A stretch of DNA of 64,000 nucleotides, from the NCBI RefSeq assembly GCF_901709675.1, contig NC_051093.1, positions 8,919,553 through 8,983,552 of the forward strand, written 5' to 3'. Made by a program: the position numbers and the translations under genes. Source of the stretch: Syngnathus acus. Taxonomy: Eukaryota; Chordata; Actinopteri; Syngnathiformes; Syngnathidae. Below, in pieces: positions 47,717 through 62,372 of this stretch; the first letter of the stretch is position 1, and every line of letters starts with the position of its first letter. A model generated the notes under the pieces. That model did no database searches and was not told where the DNA came from. It saw only the letters and a list, made by a program, of their open reading frames with translations.

Positions 47717-50700
47717 ACTTCTTCAGCAATAGCCCAAAGCTTTCCACTGCTTAGGGTGTGTGAATAGGCCACGTACAAAGGGGCATTTAGCAAGTTGACA
47801 AGCCGGAGTGAGCGAAAAAAGTTGGGTGCTTGGCTTCAAGGACTTCAGTGTGTTATTTTAAATCAACTAAAGATCAGTGAAAGTCCACTTCCTTAACAAT
47901 GCTGCATATTGTAATGGAAATGTGTTCCAGCCCAATTATAATTCCGAATATAACTTCAATGAACTCATGATTCAAACTCGGAATCACAATGAATGTCTGT
48001 CTATTAAATCAGATTAGATTTCAAAACCATAAACAAAAAAAAATAGCTGCATGGTTTAATGTGTATGCATGCAGATTTAAAAATCGGCATTTTGCGCCGT
48101 TGTGGGTGTGAACACAGCTGACTTCATTGGCTGCCAGTCAAAGTGATGAGGAGACTTGCACCAGTATAAAAATCATAAAACGACAGAGCCCATCCTTTCT
48201 TTGTTAAATACTCATTAGTGGTACTACATGGTTAAAAAAAAAAAAATCAATCTTAATATTTAATGCCATTTACATGGCAGAAGAGTGTGTTACCGTTTAG
48301 TGTGCAGGGCCGCTTCCGATTGTTTTTCTCCCTGAGCAATCGAACAGAAATAGCTTTATGTTTGTCATAAAACAAAAAGAATAGATCCGCATTCAAATCT
48401 CAGCAAACATGCACCCACACACACACACCTGACATTTCCACCTTGATAGGGGGGGGCCCCCATCATGTGCATCAAAGCCTTCCCACATTCAGTCTCGCTT
48501 CCTCTCCTGTGCTTAATCACTCTCTCACATTTCGATTTTTACATCCTACACTTTTGCAGGGCTTCTTTTGCAACCAAAGAAGTCAAGCTATTTTTGTATC
48601 CCAGTATTGCATATACTGCACTAAATCGTCTGTTGGATTGCTCCCGTTTTTGTTCATTCTCAGGTACCCACAATTAAAGTTAAAAAAAATTGTTTTTTAT
48701 GATTTTGACCAGAAAATCATCACACTGCCTTTTTTTTTTTTTTTTTGCACAAGCATCACATGTTCACACATGCGCTGTGCAGGCAGCCTGGTTCATGAGC
48801 TATATCTGGCGTCAGATGTGAGCGTCCCGCTGCTGGATTCAACCCTCTGACACTTCGGGGACCGTTGATGTCATTGTCACGTGCACTTGAATGTGCGTGT
48901 GTTTGAAACCATTTCTTTTTCCTATTAGAGAAAAACTTTCCTTACTACACCTTCATCTGAGAACATTTTTGCTCTTTGAGTCACACAAAAACATTTATTC
49001 CTGCTTGGTCTCCACTTTTTCATTCCTTTTGCAAGTATTACACAGGAGAAAATGTTCTTTTTCCTCATTCTGCATAAAAACAGTGACTTGCTTGATCATG
49101 CGGAACTACTACTACTAGTAGCATATCCATATATTCTTGTTTAAATCTAATATGTTGCTTTAAACACACAAACAGAACACGCAATATTTCAATTGCTCCT
49201 GGAAAAAAACGGAAACGTGACACCATTGTCACTAAACGGCAACAATGTCTTTGCTGATAAACATATCAACAAAGTTAAGTGTCCGTCATAACAGTAGCAC
49301 CGTTATCAGTCGCCTCTAGACCAAACTGTCGTCAGAAATTAGTGTTATCGCAGATGCTAAGGTACAGCTGATAAGTGCTGTGCAATCTCTCACTTTAGTT
49401 GTGCGTGTAAAGAAAAAGGACAAAGAGAGTGAAGAGAGCCACTATACAAGAAAAAAAGAAATGGGAATTCACTGGCCGGCAGGCAAGGAGGAAATAAGAG
49501 GATGATGGAGAAAGCAGTGAAATGGGAGTACAGATGGGAAAGACTCGGGGAGAAGGAAGAGAGGTGTGCCGGAAGAAAGAAAAGAGAATAAAAGATGTCC
49601 AGGCAGATAGAGCTTGAAAGCGATGGACCCAGTCGCGGAGGATGCTTGTGTGAGCTGGGGATAATCACGATGAGTCATGCCTTGGGACAATGTGGCCCAC
49701 TGGAGAAAAACATTACTGACAGTCCCAGGCATCCAAAAGGCCTTCTGGAGCTTCTCGTAATCTGTTTGGAGTCATCAGGGAGACAAAGGCCCTACAGACT
49801 GTTAGAGGTCAACAGAGGTAGTGCTAGTAGCATAGCATGATGCACTTGCAAGTTGCTATGATTTAGTATGGTTTATTCTCCTATTTGGCCAATTATAAAC
49901 TCACCTGCTGTTATGTAGTCATCCGACTATTTTTAGTACATTATGTGGTTGATACGGATCCAGAATGTCAAATTTTAATAAGGCAACTGGGAATTGATTT
50001 TGAACGGCGGAGATGTCTTTTGAGGTTGGTTGGCCGAAGTCCCTCATTAGCGATGTTGAGGATGGCAGTGGAGTTTTACAGCTGTACAGTGACTTTTAGG
50101 CCCGAATAGCCGGACTCCTGCAGTTTTACAACCCTTTTAAGACTGCTAGATGATGTCTTCAAAGGCTTGCTTACTGCTGGTAGTGAACCATTTAGTTGCA
50201 TAAACTTTACTTTAAAAGAGATCCCCTTGTATTATTAACTATTATGAATTATTCATAAGGTCAGGGCTGCATGAAAGTATTTAATATAATTAGTGCTTAC
50301 TGGTATTCATTGATGGATTAAAAATTGTTTCTTGCTGGGATTTGGGAGTTTGGAATCAGGCTGTTTCTCTTCAGAGAAGCACCAAACAAAGAAATGCTGA
50401 TGACGTCATTGGTAAAAAATTCATTGGGAAATTGTTTGTTAGAATAGGATGATTTTTCAAAAGCTATTTTATGACACGCAAACAGAGAAATCTGGTTCTC
50501 ATTTGCCCACGTCACTGTCTAAAGTTTGCAAAGCAAGGTTCCGCTGAGATAAGGATGAGAAGTTCTTGTTTGTTCTGGTGTTATGTCCTGCAGCATGGTG
50601 GCGTGTGATTCGAATCCAGAGCTGACTTATTCTTGGCTGTGATGGCTGACAGTGTTCTGGCAAATTTGTCACTTCTATCTCCCTTTTTTTCCCCTTCCTT

Positions 50701-53700
50701 TCACTCAAGTGACCATAGCCTATGTTTTCATGTCCCTTACCCCAGTTCTCTCTTCCCATTATTGTTTTGACAATTTACATTTTTTCAATTTTTTTTTTTT
50801 TTTTTTAAACTGTTGCCTGATAATGTTTGTGTGTGTTTGTGTATGTTCATGTGTTTGTAATTGCTCGGCAGTAATCACAGGGTTCTCCTGAGGTCAATTG
50901 TCACACTCAGCATAACAAAGTCAGCACAAGTGTAGAATTGAATTGAAATTGAAATTAAACAGACATCACCTTCCTAAAATAATGGCCCAAGTCATTCGTT
51001 GTTGTTTTTTTATCAGAAAACACAAAAACCTGAACCAAATTCTAAAAATGTTTTTTGTTTGTCAAAATATGGCCATTATTTTCCACCAATAATTGTTTAC
51101 ATGCTGAATAAAACATACATTTTATGCAGTTTCGAACACAGCCATCCATCCATCCATCCATTTTTTTGTATATTTCAGTCTTGCGTTGATTTTAAAATTT
51201 GTAAAAATACACCTTCTCACATCTTTATCTTCTCTCGAATGATGGATGTTTTCCGGACTTTGATCTTCCCGTGTTTAGTCCCGACATTGGCACAGTCTGC
51301 ACTGCAGCACACAGCTTAATCTGACGAAAATGAGATTCTCTCAAGGCAATACACATCGGCTTAGCTGTACTCAACACCGTTGGATTTTCTTGGGTGTGTT
51401 TGGATATATTTACTGAGCAGTAAGGTCATCTTGCTACCTACAGCCCAACTTTTAATATCTAACCTAGCATGTCTAACAGCAAGGATATTACATTTAGATC
51501 AGCAGTATAAATGGCAATATCCCAAAAATCCTTTTCCTCATGCCATGTGTCTTTTACAGTATGTAGACGAAAGACAACATAAATTTTTAATACTCTTTTT
51601 ATAATCTTTGTTTGTGCTACAAATACTGTGTAATGTGCATTTTGCTGCCGTCTCTCAGGGCCGAGCAAAAGACCCCATTTGACCCCTTTGCTGTTATTTT
51701 AAGGGCATGTCACTCGTGGCGTTATGGATGAGAATGAACTGCACAGACAGGAAACATGAGGTTGGTTGTCGCAGAATATCTCATCCGGCAATATCCCATA
51801 TTCACATACAGTGAAGTCAAATGAAATTCCAACCATCTGTGTTTGAACTAGTCAATATATTTAGTTTAACCTTATGTATCATACATTTTATAAGCAACAG
51901 GCAAGCTTGCTCTTTTTTTTAACAATGTGCATGGCATTTGTGTGCATTTGTGTGTTTTGTGTGTATTGTTGCTTGGACAAATGGTAGCCACCAGAGAGAT
52001 AACCTTGGCAGTGGGTGAAAAAACTGTTGCTAGGTAACTATTGAGTGCCCAGTGCACTGCTAACTCTTGCAACTGTAATACTCTCAGTCTGTGGTCTTAC
52101 AGGGGAAAGATAATCAATATTAAAAAAAAAAGAAGAAACATTTCTTTTCAATCCATTTTGTTTTTTGGGCAGTATTAAGGGCTACTGTGGTTTTTGTAAT
52201 AATAATTTTTAATTAATTAATTACCTTAATAATTTTTACCGATTTTCTCAACATTTCATTGTAAAGAAACATACATTGATTTTTTTTTTTTGTTAGCAAT
52301 TTCTGAATAATGTTTTGTGTTTTTGAAATGATTACTTTTTGTTTGTTTCATATCCTTCACCCTCACAAGGAAAATAAATCCTAGCACCGCCTCTTTCTGT
52401 CTGTATCAAATTTGTTGCTAAATGATGTGAAAATAGATTCCCGATTTTCTGGAAGTCGACTGCAGAAGGGCAAATGACACTAATGGATGACAATGACAAC
52501 ATTCATAAGTCAAGTGGTCAGAGTGCATTCGCTACATATTGGGTCCAAATACATCAGTGTTAAACAACAACTCTGTTGTCTACACTATTACAGTTTGGCT
52601 ACATTGATCACTTTGCATGAGCTCTTCCTGTCCCGCCTCTGCTCTCCCCATCAGACCCTGCCGTCTCGGTCGGCCCTCTAATTTAATCATACAACTTCCT
52701 GTTTACCTGCTTCTGAAGTGACATTTATGAGACCGTGTGTGTATGTTTGTGTGTGTCTGCAGCTGAGTAAATGCAGTTATCCATTATCCAAACTAATCAG
52801 AGCGGCCATCCTGTCTTGTCTGCTTTGCCAATCCCACTCGTGCTCACATTATTTTTCATTTCTTTCCAATGATGCTAAGTAGAGACTGCCATTCAAAGTA
52901 TTGGTGCCCTTGAGCCAAAGCAACAACGCAGGTCCACATTTCTTTTGCACCAATTTTTTTGGAGACAAGGTTTTATGAAAAGTGGTAAGACTTTCATGCT
53001 GAGTAAGAGTTGTTAAGGATGTCTGAAAGTTTTTGACTGTATGCTTGTATCAAAAGGAAGGAAACATGAAAGGATGTAGAGGATGTGCAAGAGGAGGAGA
53101 GAACTTTTCAGGTGATGGAATCAGACTAAGAAGTTTGCCTACATGTGGGAGTATATTTGTCACACGTTTCCTCCTCCGCCACTCTTGTTTTGAAGCAGAT
53201 GTGTCAGGCTTACACTCATGCGAGAGAGCGTGCAGCAGAGTACGTCGTTCGAAAGAGGTTACAATGTGTGTATTTTTAGTACAGCTGACTGCAACTGTGA
53301 CTTCCACGGGCGCACTCTGAACTACAGACACTTTGTTTGACAGCGTGTGTACACACACCATCAGAATGTTGTATTCAGCAGTGCACATTGTTTGCATTGT
53401 GTTCCGAATTATTATGTATACAGGAGTCAAATTAAATAGTGTGTAGCCTTTCTATGCCAAAAAAAGATAAAAAAAAGATTGTATTTTAGAGCCAGTTCCA
53501 AGAATTAATATTTTACTGCTTGACAAATGGGATGTGCAAAAACTATAATCCACTATACTCTATGATATTATCAAGATACAATGCTAAAATAAATACGTTA
53601 ATAAACACACAAATAAATAAAAAAAATAAAGACCGCAAAAATTATTAGAGAAAAGTCCAAGAGAGCAAAAATAACAAGATAACAAGGAAACAAATACCAA

Positions 53701-54036
53701 CATGAATGCTGTGAAAATGCTCTTGCGTGTTTATGATTGCTTTTGATATACAAAACAGCCTGAAGCAAATCTGGAAGCAATTAGTGCATTTACAATCACC
53801 AACCCATAGCGGAAAGATTCTCGAGATAACCAGCGTTTTAATTAATGAGCTCGGCACAACCGACGAGCTGCTTCTGTTCCGGGAGTCAACCAAATGCCTG
53901 CATTTGGTCAAATTGAATTTCTCTAGACCAGAGCCAGCAGATTGTTTTAGGCTCAACTTCTGGAAATAAAAATGTCAACGATCTCATACTATCATTAGTG
54001 TGTTCACAGCAGCGTTAGTGTGGTTATCTGTGTGCG

Positions 54037-54072
<36 letters not shown>

Positions 54073-57000
54073 CATGATTGTGAATCCTTGCTGTTTTGAG
54101 TGCAAGCACGCTTGCTTGTGTAGGATGATAGAGAGGATGCTTGTTGCCTAGCAACCCTCTTCTATGCAACCCTGGGCTCTGCAGTTGTGCGCGCGTGTTT
54201 ATAAATCATGAAATGTGTATTTTCCTTATCAGATTTTGTGTATTAGTATTTTGTGTATATTGTGAATCATTTCCTAAAATTGATGGAATGATCGATATTT
54301 TGGGTTGACAATGGTAGGTGCATGCTTACATACTTCTTTTATGCATTATTATCAACACAGAATTCCATATTGTAGAGTCGTCTTTACCAACCTTTATGGA
54401 GCCAAGGCATGTATTAAATAAAAAATATGATGTGACATTATCATACATCATTTATCAAATTGTCATTCCCCGGGGAGAAAGGACCTTTTCTCCCAGCGTG
54501 GCTATACCTGAGTGCATAATTTGTCGTTGGAATAATCCGGTACATTCCAAGCTTCAAACAATACACTAAATTGTTGAACGAATACATTTCAACTTCAAAG
54601 TCAAATCTAAGGATGTGCTGTTTGGAATTAGCTTGAGCTAACACTTCTGGAGACATTCATTTGTTTCATTATGCTTTCATGTACTTTCCACCACTTTAAC
54701 AAATCAAAGCGCACATGTCTTCAAATAAGATGTGGTGTCCTTGTTGCCTTTAGGCGTTAACGGCAGTGTTTAGTATGCGACTTGACTATGGTAACAAAAC
54801 GACAGTCTTCGACTATAAATCAACGTTAATGCAGATGGATATCCTTGGTTTGACCTTTTACATATATACATACCACATGTTCCAACAGGTAGTTTTTATT
54901 GTCTCATTGGGAAGGATCTACCATAAAAAGATTTAGTGTACAACCGCTGTAAAAGGTGTAAACTAATCGGCAAATATGAGTCGGGCCGATGTTTGAAAGT
55001 CTGTCATCGATTCATTGGTCATTGTAAAGAGGTTTTGTGAGCCTGAACCACATGATCAAGTGCTATAAATATGATTTTTCTCCTGCACGGTGGCTTGACC
55101 TGGTTTCACTTGAACTTGGATGGAAAGTGATCCCCAAATCCCTACTCTATTCCATATCTGGCTAGTCGTGCTACTTGGCGGGACACGGAGTCTCAGTTGT
55201 GTCTTTGCACATTTCATCCAGCAGACCATTTGGAATTTATTTTTGTCTCTGCTATTCGTAGATCGGCCAAATTTGCTGCTTTAGGAATTATTTGTGCATC
55301 ATTGACACCCAGTTTTTTTTTTATGTTATGATCCATAACATGCACGTCTAAATGTTATTCATGAAACAGAAGATTTGAAAAAATTGGCAGAGGGCTTACT
55401 CTCTCTGACTTTGTCCTTATAAGATGCCTCGCATGCAGCCTGCCTCTGCCCTTATTTGATGACGTGAGTCATGTGGGGGCAGTCAGGTCCTTTTATGAGG
55501 CCAGACATGGAAGGGGTGTGGAAAAACAAACACACAGTAGTGCAAGGAGACAAATAGACCTGTGTCACAAATACATGGACTGTTTTACGTCACTACAAAA
55601 AAAAAACAATTATCATGTACACTAAATTTAATTTGATTAATATTTTCATTCGCGTTGAACTGTTTGTCTAATTTCATTGTGATAAGTGAAATCATGTTTA
55701 GTATATCATAATTATCACGAGGAAATGTTATTGTTGTGAACAGCTGCTTTTTTCGTTTTTTAGCTGGTTGTAGGCACTTTTTAAAAAAAAAAAAAAAAAT
55801 CTTTTTGGTGTACATTTCAGCAGATATGATTCAATATTCAACTCCCTGCTTTCAAACACACAATAGTTATTGACACTGATTTTAAGTGCTGGTTTTGCTA
55901 TGTGTGTATTTGTGTGTCTGTGCATTAAGCATCCAGAAATAGCCATTTAGGAAATCTATGTTCCGCTTCCAGTGGTGCTGGGAGCTGTCTCCTTTACAAT
56001 AGAGTGCCTGTACGACTTCCTGCACACTCCAATGTGTGTGTGGGCGTGTGTAAGTGAATTTAATAGAATCCACAAGATAAAACGGATATGCAGATTCATC
56101 CGCAATTATAATCCAACACCATCTACTTACTAAATCATATTTAAAAAAAAATAATGCCCTTTTTTTTTTTTCTTTTTTTTTTACTTAAGAGCATTAACAA
56201 CAGTAAGTTTTTACAACATTGCCAAAAATGTGATTATTTTTTATTTGCCGCAGTGTTGCTTTGTATGCAGCAATTCTGCTTAATGTACTTTCTGTTCCTG
56301 AAAGTGTTTGCATTAGTTAGTTTGTCTGGATTAGCCTTGGTTGTGTCTCACACAGTAGAAGAATATTTTTAATGATATTATCATCATATACCCGAGGAAA
56401 TGATGATTCATAGCTAATGAAAACTTGCCTTATTCTGACCTTGCCCTGAGGAAGTGCAAGTGATGTTTACTAGCCTAACGACAAACAACGAAAGTGTACA
56501 TGAGCTAAGCTATCCAGCAACAAAGTTTATGCATTATATGCGAAACGTAACTGATTTGCCCTTTATTTTCCAGAGCTGCTTGGGTCTGCAAAGAAAGTGA
56601 ATGTCAACTTCCAGGATACAGATGGGTGAGTTCCATCATTCCTCTCCATGCCACTCTTGCTAGTTCAGAGTCATCCTGACATCACCCCCCCCCCCCCCCC
56701 CCCTGTACTTCCTCTGGTTCCATTCATATAAAAGCTTTATTGTCCTAGTTCGGTTTGCCTGCATAAGGGAAAAAGCTGGAGGATAAGCCCATATCAAGTT
56801 GAAACTAGTGTTTTTATGTAGTATACTGTACGTGGGTGAAAGTAAGGACTAATGCACTGCTATTATGATTTTAGTGGTTGTGTACATCTGTCCATATCTT
56901 TCCATTTGAGAGATTGCATGCGAGCAGGATTTGGCTATGCGAGGATGGAAGAATAGCAAACATTTTGTCCTCCATAGTTAGAATAGGTCAGCCTCAATTA

Positions 57001-60000
57001 ATAAGCATGTTAGAAAAGTCCAACTTCAAGGCTAATAAACAAATATATTTGTCTTAATGTAGGTCATTCATAGACATCAAAAGTCTGTCAGAATATTGGA
57101 ATATTGTGACACAATTTCACAAAAAAACAATAACAGGGTAAGAGTGATCAAAGAATGAGAAACAGTGGAGGGGAAAAGCCTTAGGCCCAAGATTCATGGA
57201 AGGCAAGCGAATAAGAGGGAGATGGAAAGGAAGAGGGGGATAAATATTGCACGGAATGTTTGGCAAAAGGAAGAGTGAGTACCCTTCCCCTTCCCCCATA
57301 CGCACAAACGCTAATACTAAAAGGAGCACACACACAAACAGTAAAGCATTGTGTAATGTATCCCGGCTTAACCCTGTAGGGGAAACTGAGGCTAGGATTA
57401 GGTTATGACACATGCTTTTTACTCACTGTTCAGTGGGTCGTTACACCTGCAGCACGGGAATGAAGGGCGAGCGGAAGGTCAAATGTGCTCCGCTTTGATA
57501 TTCATTCGAGTTTTCACGGCCAAACGGAGAGTATACGACGCAATTAGCCCCGGATGAGCGTTATTTCCTTTGGTTTCAACAATGGAAATGGTTACTGTCA
57601 AAAACTTCAATAATGTTTGACGATTCAGTCGTTTAAAATGCTAAATTTGAATGGAAGAGGTGAGCAGATGCAGAGAAGCATCTCCAAATGGTAAAAAATA
57701 AAAGTCCAAATTCATCTGTAGCGGCTCGACGCAGATTAAAACGTTATAGCCGATCATAAAAGGCACATAAACTACAAAATATCGTCTGTTGTGATACTCA
57801 TCAGATAGGTGGAAAGTCGAAGTTTTATTAGTTCTGGTCTGCTGTCTATTGGATTGGATCATGTTATGTCACTGTTGGTCTAATTTGTTATTCCTGTCAT
57901 TCATTCATTTCTAAATTTTGAAATTTACCCCAAAAAAATCTGAGAAAAAATATTTTTGTTATTGTTTGACCTGAATGTCAGTTAGCTTTGTAATTGAGTC
58001 TCCAAATTGGGACCTTAATATGACATTTTTTTATTGGTTTCAATTCTAGTCACTTTATTTTTATTTTAGGACCTTAATATAGCTTTTTTTTAAAATTTTT
58101 TTTTATTGGTTTCAGTTATAGTCCCTTTTTTTTGCCCCCAAATGATTCTTCCTGCATTTGCCAACGTAACACCCCTTGCCTTTGCCCTATTTTCTAGCTC
58201 TGCTTTATGTGTTTCAGCTTAATCCTCTCCTCCTAATGTATTTGCTATGCTAAGCTTCGGCTCCTATATGCACGTGTGTGCAAACGGTCTATATGCACGT
58301 TTGGCCAACAACAATCAACATCTTGATGATGGATCTGTAAATCAGGTGTCATTCGCACATTTGTGTTCTCTGTAGATTTTCCCCTCTGCATCATGCAGCC
58401 CTTAACGGCAACATGGAGCTTATCACTCTGTTGCTGGAGTCGCAGGCAGCTGTTGACATCAGAGACCAGAAAGGTAAGTTGAAAATATTCATATAATATC
58501 GTTTTACTTTGTGACAACACTTGTATTTTTGTGCCAGGTATGCGGCCGTTGCACTACGCGGCCTGGCAGGGGAAGGCGGAGCCGATGAAGATGCTCCTAA
58601 AATCGGCTTCGTCTGTCAATGTCCAATCAGATGAAGGGCAGATTCCTCTGCACCTGTCTGCGCAGCACGGCCATTACGACGTGGTGAGTGACATCATCTC
58701 GTAAAGAAATAGAACATTGACACATTTTAAATGGGGGAGACAAAGGTTTGGTAGGCGTGACCTTGTCCCGCAAGAAGACCACAATACCACAAGTGCATTT
58801 GAAACCAATTTGACATTTTCTTATTGGACTAACATTTGTCAACCAGGAAGCACAGATTTCAATATTTACATCATAAAAAAAATGTCACCATTTATAAAAA
58901 CAACTGCGTTAGTCTGTATTTTGCAAGGGATAATGAAAATGGGACTTCCTGTCAGATCTTGAATAACTACGACTTCCTGCAGGCTGCATGCGGTCATCAT
59001 TTACATAATCCAGTATGTCTATCGAGTCGTCGAGTATTCAGATCAACCAAAACATGTTTGAATTGTTTCCAGTCTGAAATGCTGCTGCAGCACCAGTCCA
59101 ACCCGTGCATTGTGGACAATGCGGGCAAAACACCTCTGGACCTTGCCTGTGAGTTCGGCAGAGTTGGGGTATGGAACTTTTTGTTTTTTTACTAGCTACT
59201 TACAGATATCGCAACATAATCAGGGAACTTTTTTATGCCTACGTGTTTGTGTGTACGCAGGTTGTCCAATTATTACTCTCGAGTAACATGTGTGCTGCTC
59301 TGCTGGAACCCAAGAAAGGAGATACTACCGATCCCAATGGGACATCTCCTCTACACTTGGCTGCCAAGAATGGACACATTGACATCATTAGGTACAATAT
59401 GGACACACGATTCTTAATTCAATTCTTAATATTGGGTGTAGTTGAACATTGCTGCCACCTAGAGGACAGGAGTGGAACGGTAGCGCCGGGAACATTCCGA
59501 TTATTTACGACTGGACAACCTTGTTGGAGGTCTGAGCTTTACTGAGTGCATTTTAATCAGAGAATGGCAGAATTTGCAAGAAAGTACTCCTTGATTTAGT
59601 AATTGCACTGATGTCAGTGTTAAATCTTCAACTGCAAAACAATTGTGCAGTTAATTTCCCTCTTTTATCGCGCTCAAGCACATTGATGTGACGCTACAAG
59701 TGAGGTGTGTTTATGCAGACGCAATTTTCTGAGTTTGGACCTTGACAGAGGTGAAGGTGAGGATAGTGAGATTGAAAACAAGTCAGGCATCCTTCAATTT
59801 CTACTGCGCTTGTCTTGTTTTTGCTTCTTGCTGACTGTGGCACACTTTGGACTGATTGGCAATCAATCAAAGAGCACATTTAGAGAAACAATTATTCATT
59901 CCAAAGAGCTTTTTGAAAAGTAATTTAATTGTGATTTGAATGTTGTGATTGAATTTTCCTTTTTTTCTTCAATAAAACCGTGCTGTCACTATTTAGACAG

Positions 60001-62341
60001 AGACACTAAAAATTCTGTCATAATTGATGGGGAAAAGAAATCTCTCTATGTGACACGGATAAATGATGCTCATTAGGACGGCCGCCAGTCTGCAAAGACA
60101 GCAGCAACAGAGGACAATTAAAGACAACTTCATTCATTTTACACACTAGATCAACTAATTATGTGGTGCGGAAAAAAAATCATACAAGGTTATTACAGAT
60201 TAACACGGAACTTTATATTGAGAACGCAAGGGCTCATTCAAAATCCATGAAGCCACAATAATTAGATTATATGACTGAGATGTTACTGCGTGTTTATTAG
60301 CATCAAATATACAAATTTGTCGGGACAATGATACAATGCTAAAGCAACTATATTCACTGATCTCTTTTTTTTTCTTTTCGTTTCATTAGTATCCTGAGAT
60401 GCCTCTCAGTTTTGTGTCACCCTCTCTAATCCTCATCTCCACATGTTTTTTCCTTGCTCTTCCCACTCTTTGTTGGATCCGTCCACACTCCGTGGGCAGA
60501 CTGTTGATCCAGTCGGGAATTGACATCAACCGACAGACCAAAGCGGGCACTGCCCTGCACGAGGCGGCCCTCTGCGGCAAGACCGAGGCCGTGAGACTCC
60601 TGCTGGAAGTAAGTGGGACTTTTCTTGTCATATTTGTTCATCAACAACCTTTCACTTTTTTTGTCTGGATGAAGCAATAGTAAGCAGAAGGAGCAGTTTA
60701 GTGTTGGGAAATAATCCAACTTTTGTCACAAGCCACATTATTAGTCACAGCTGTCCCAAAAGAGAGCTGATGCGACACCTCAGCTGCTTCCAGACATATT
60801 TCGACACATCACCGGGACATTTTAAGCTGCTTTTAGGGATGCTTGTCGTGCATTTGATATGGTAAAGGATCAGTGAGAAGACATTTTGTCTCCATAGAGG
60901 TTCATGAAAACTAACTTTTGCATTTACATCCCGTGAGGTGAGGCGGCTGTAATCGTCTTTATTCATTGAACCAAACGTGTTGTGTGAATGTGTTATTGCT
61001 CTTTGACCTTTCTTGTAACGTGATCATAGTTAAAGCCCACAGCCCGTTGAGTTTAATGAACGGGCCGCTTAATCATTTTGAAATAACTGCTTGTGATTTT
61101 CACCCGTGGAAACGTAATCAACTGCATCATGTGTTTCAAATTTCACTGAGTGACAATTGTTTTGTCTTTCTCTTCTTTCTGCGCGCAGAGTGGTATCAAT
61201 GCTACGGTGCGAAACACGTACAGCCAGACTGCGCTGGACATTGTGTATCAGTTCACTGCAACCCAAGCGAGCAAAGAGATTAAGCAACTACTCCGGGGTA
61301 AAGGATGGATGGATGGATGGATGGATGGATGGATGGATGGATGGATGGATGGATGGATGGATGGATGGATGGATGGATGGATGGATGGATGGATGGATGG
61401 ATGGATGGATGGATGGATGGATGGATGGATGGATGGATGGATGGATCAGATAAGTCCATTTTTTTAATTTTGTCTGCCAGGTTTTCCATAGGAAAATAAT
61501 TCAAATACAAATAAAAACCAAAATTGCCAAAAGTGAAATCATTGAAGTGAACCTTAATCACTGAACTGAGGTCTTGAGAGATTTCATCATGATGATAATG
61601 TCATATATACTATTGATGTCACTCTGGCATCCTGTGTGACATCATAAATGACACTTGACTTGGCATAAATCTTATTGCGTCTTATAGAACTTATCAAACT
61701 AACTTACATAACATACAGCTATAACTCAAAAGCGAGGTTTGGATGAAGACCGAGAAGCACTTTCAAGCAGCAGCTGGATGACACAATGCACAATCATTAT
61801 AAACAAACTACAAAAACATCTCAAAACTCTCGAAAGCCTGAAAAAACATGTTCAAGTTAAAAGGTAAGAAGGCTTTGTCGCCTTTGTTGAATGCCAAGAA
61901 AAGCTTTAGCTAACGGCATCATCTTTTGATAATTGCTACCAACAACTTGTCAAACTGTTGACACGCTTAGTGTGGGTATTTAGACAAACAACGTAATTTC
62001 GTTTTGTGTGCACCCAGTGTTTACAAAATGACAATAAAGTTTGTCTAAGTCTATTTGTACACAGAGCTATTTGACAAATGTAATTAAGTGCGTTGGTAAT
62101 GAAGTGAAAATGCATTTCATTGTCTTAATGAGCAACTGCTCTTTTTCTACTCTTTGAGCGCTCCACATCCGCACGGAGAAACCACTTGCTTGACTCATTC
62201 GTTCTTATAGAACTAACTTTGGTCGTCATGGTAACAAAATCCACCTTGGCGCCATTCTCCCTGCAATATATGGGGTGGGAAAATAATCTGACATTTTTTT
62301 TCAGAAATAGGGTCACACTCCAAAAATGAAATAAGACTTTT

Positions 62342-62372
<31 letters not shown>

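Larger units (their letters stand above)
42666..56573 (+). other. caskin1: caskin1 intron 1 (13.9 kb)
   Basis: No nested gene was recognised on either strand. Contents: a hAT-like repeat fragment (43048-43140), poly-T runs (44831-44856), a long GT array (46589-46683), a CA array (47678-47710), a GT array (54039-54069) and AT-rich sequence. Many ORFs of 60-130 codons are present, but none has a domain or plausible splice context. Confidence 0.6.

Noticed and set aside
52880-53040. Possible Tc1-like fragment
   Set aside because: A few words recall fish transposons, but there are no terminal repeats and no transposase similarity.
61150-61561. ORFs encoding long WMDG or SIHP repeats
   Set aside because: These are readings of the GGAT microsatellite, not proteins.
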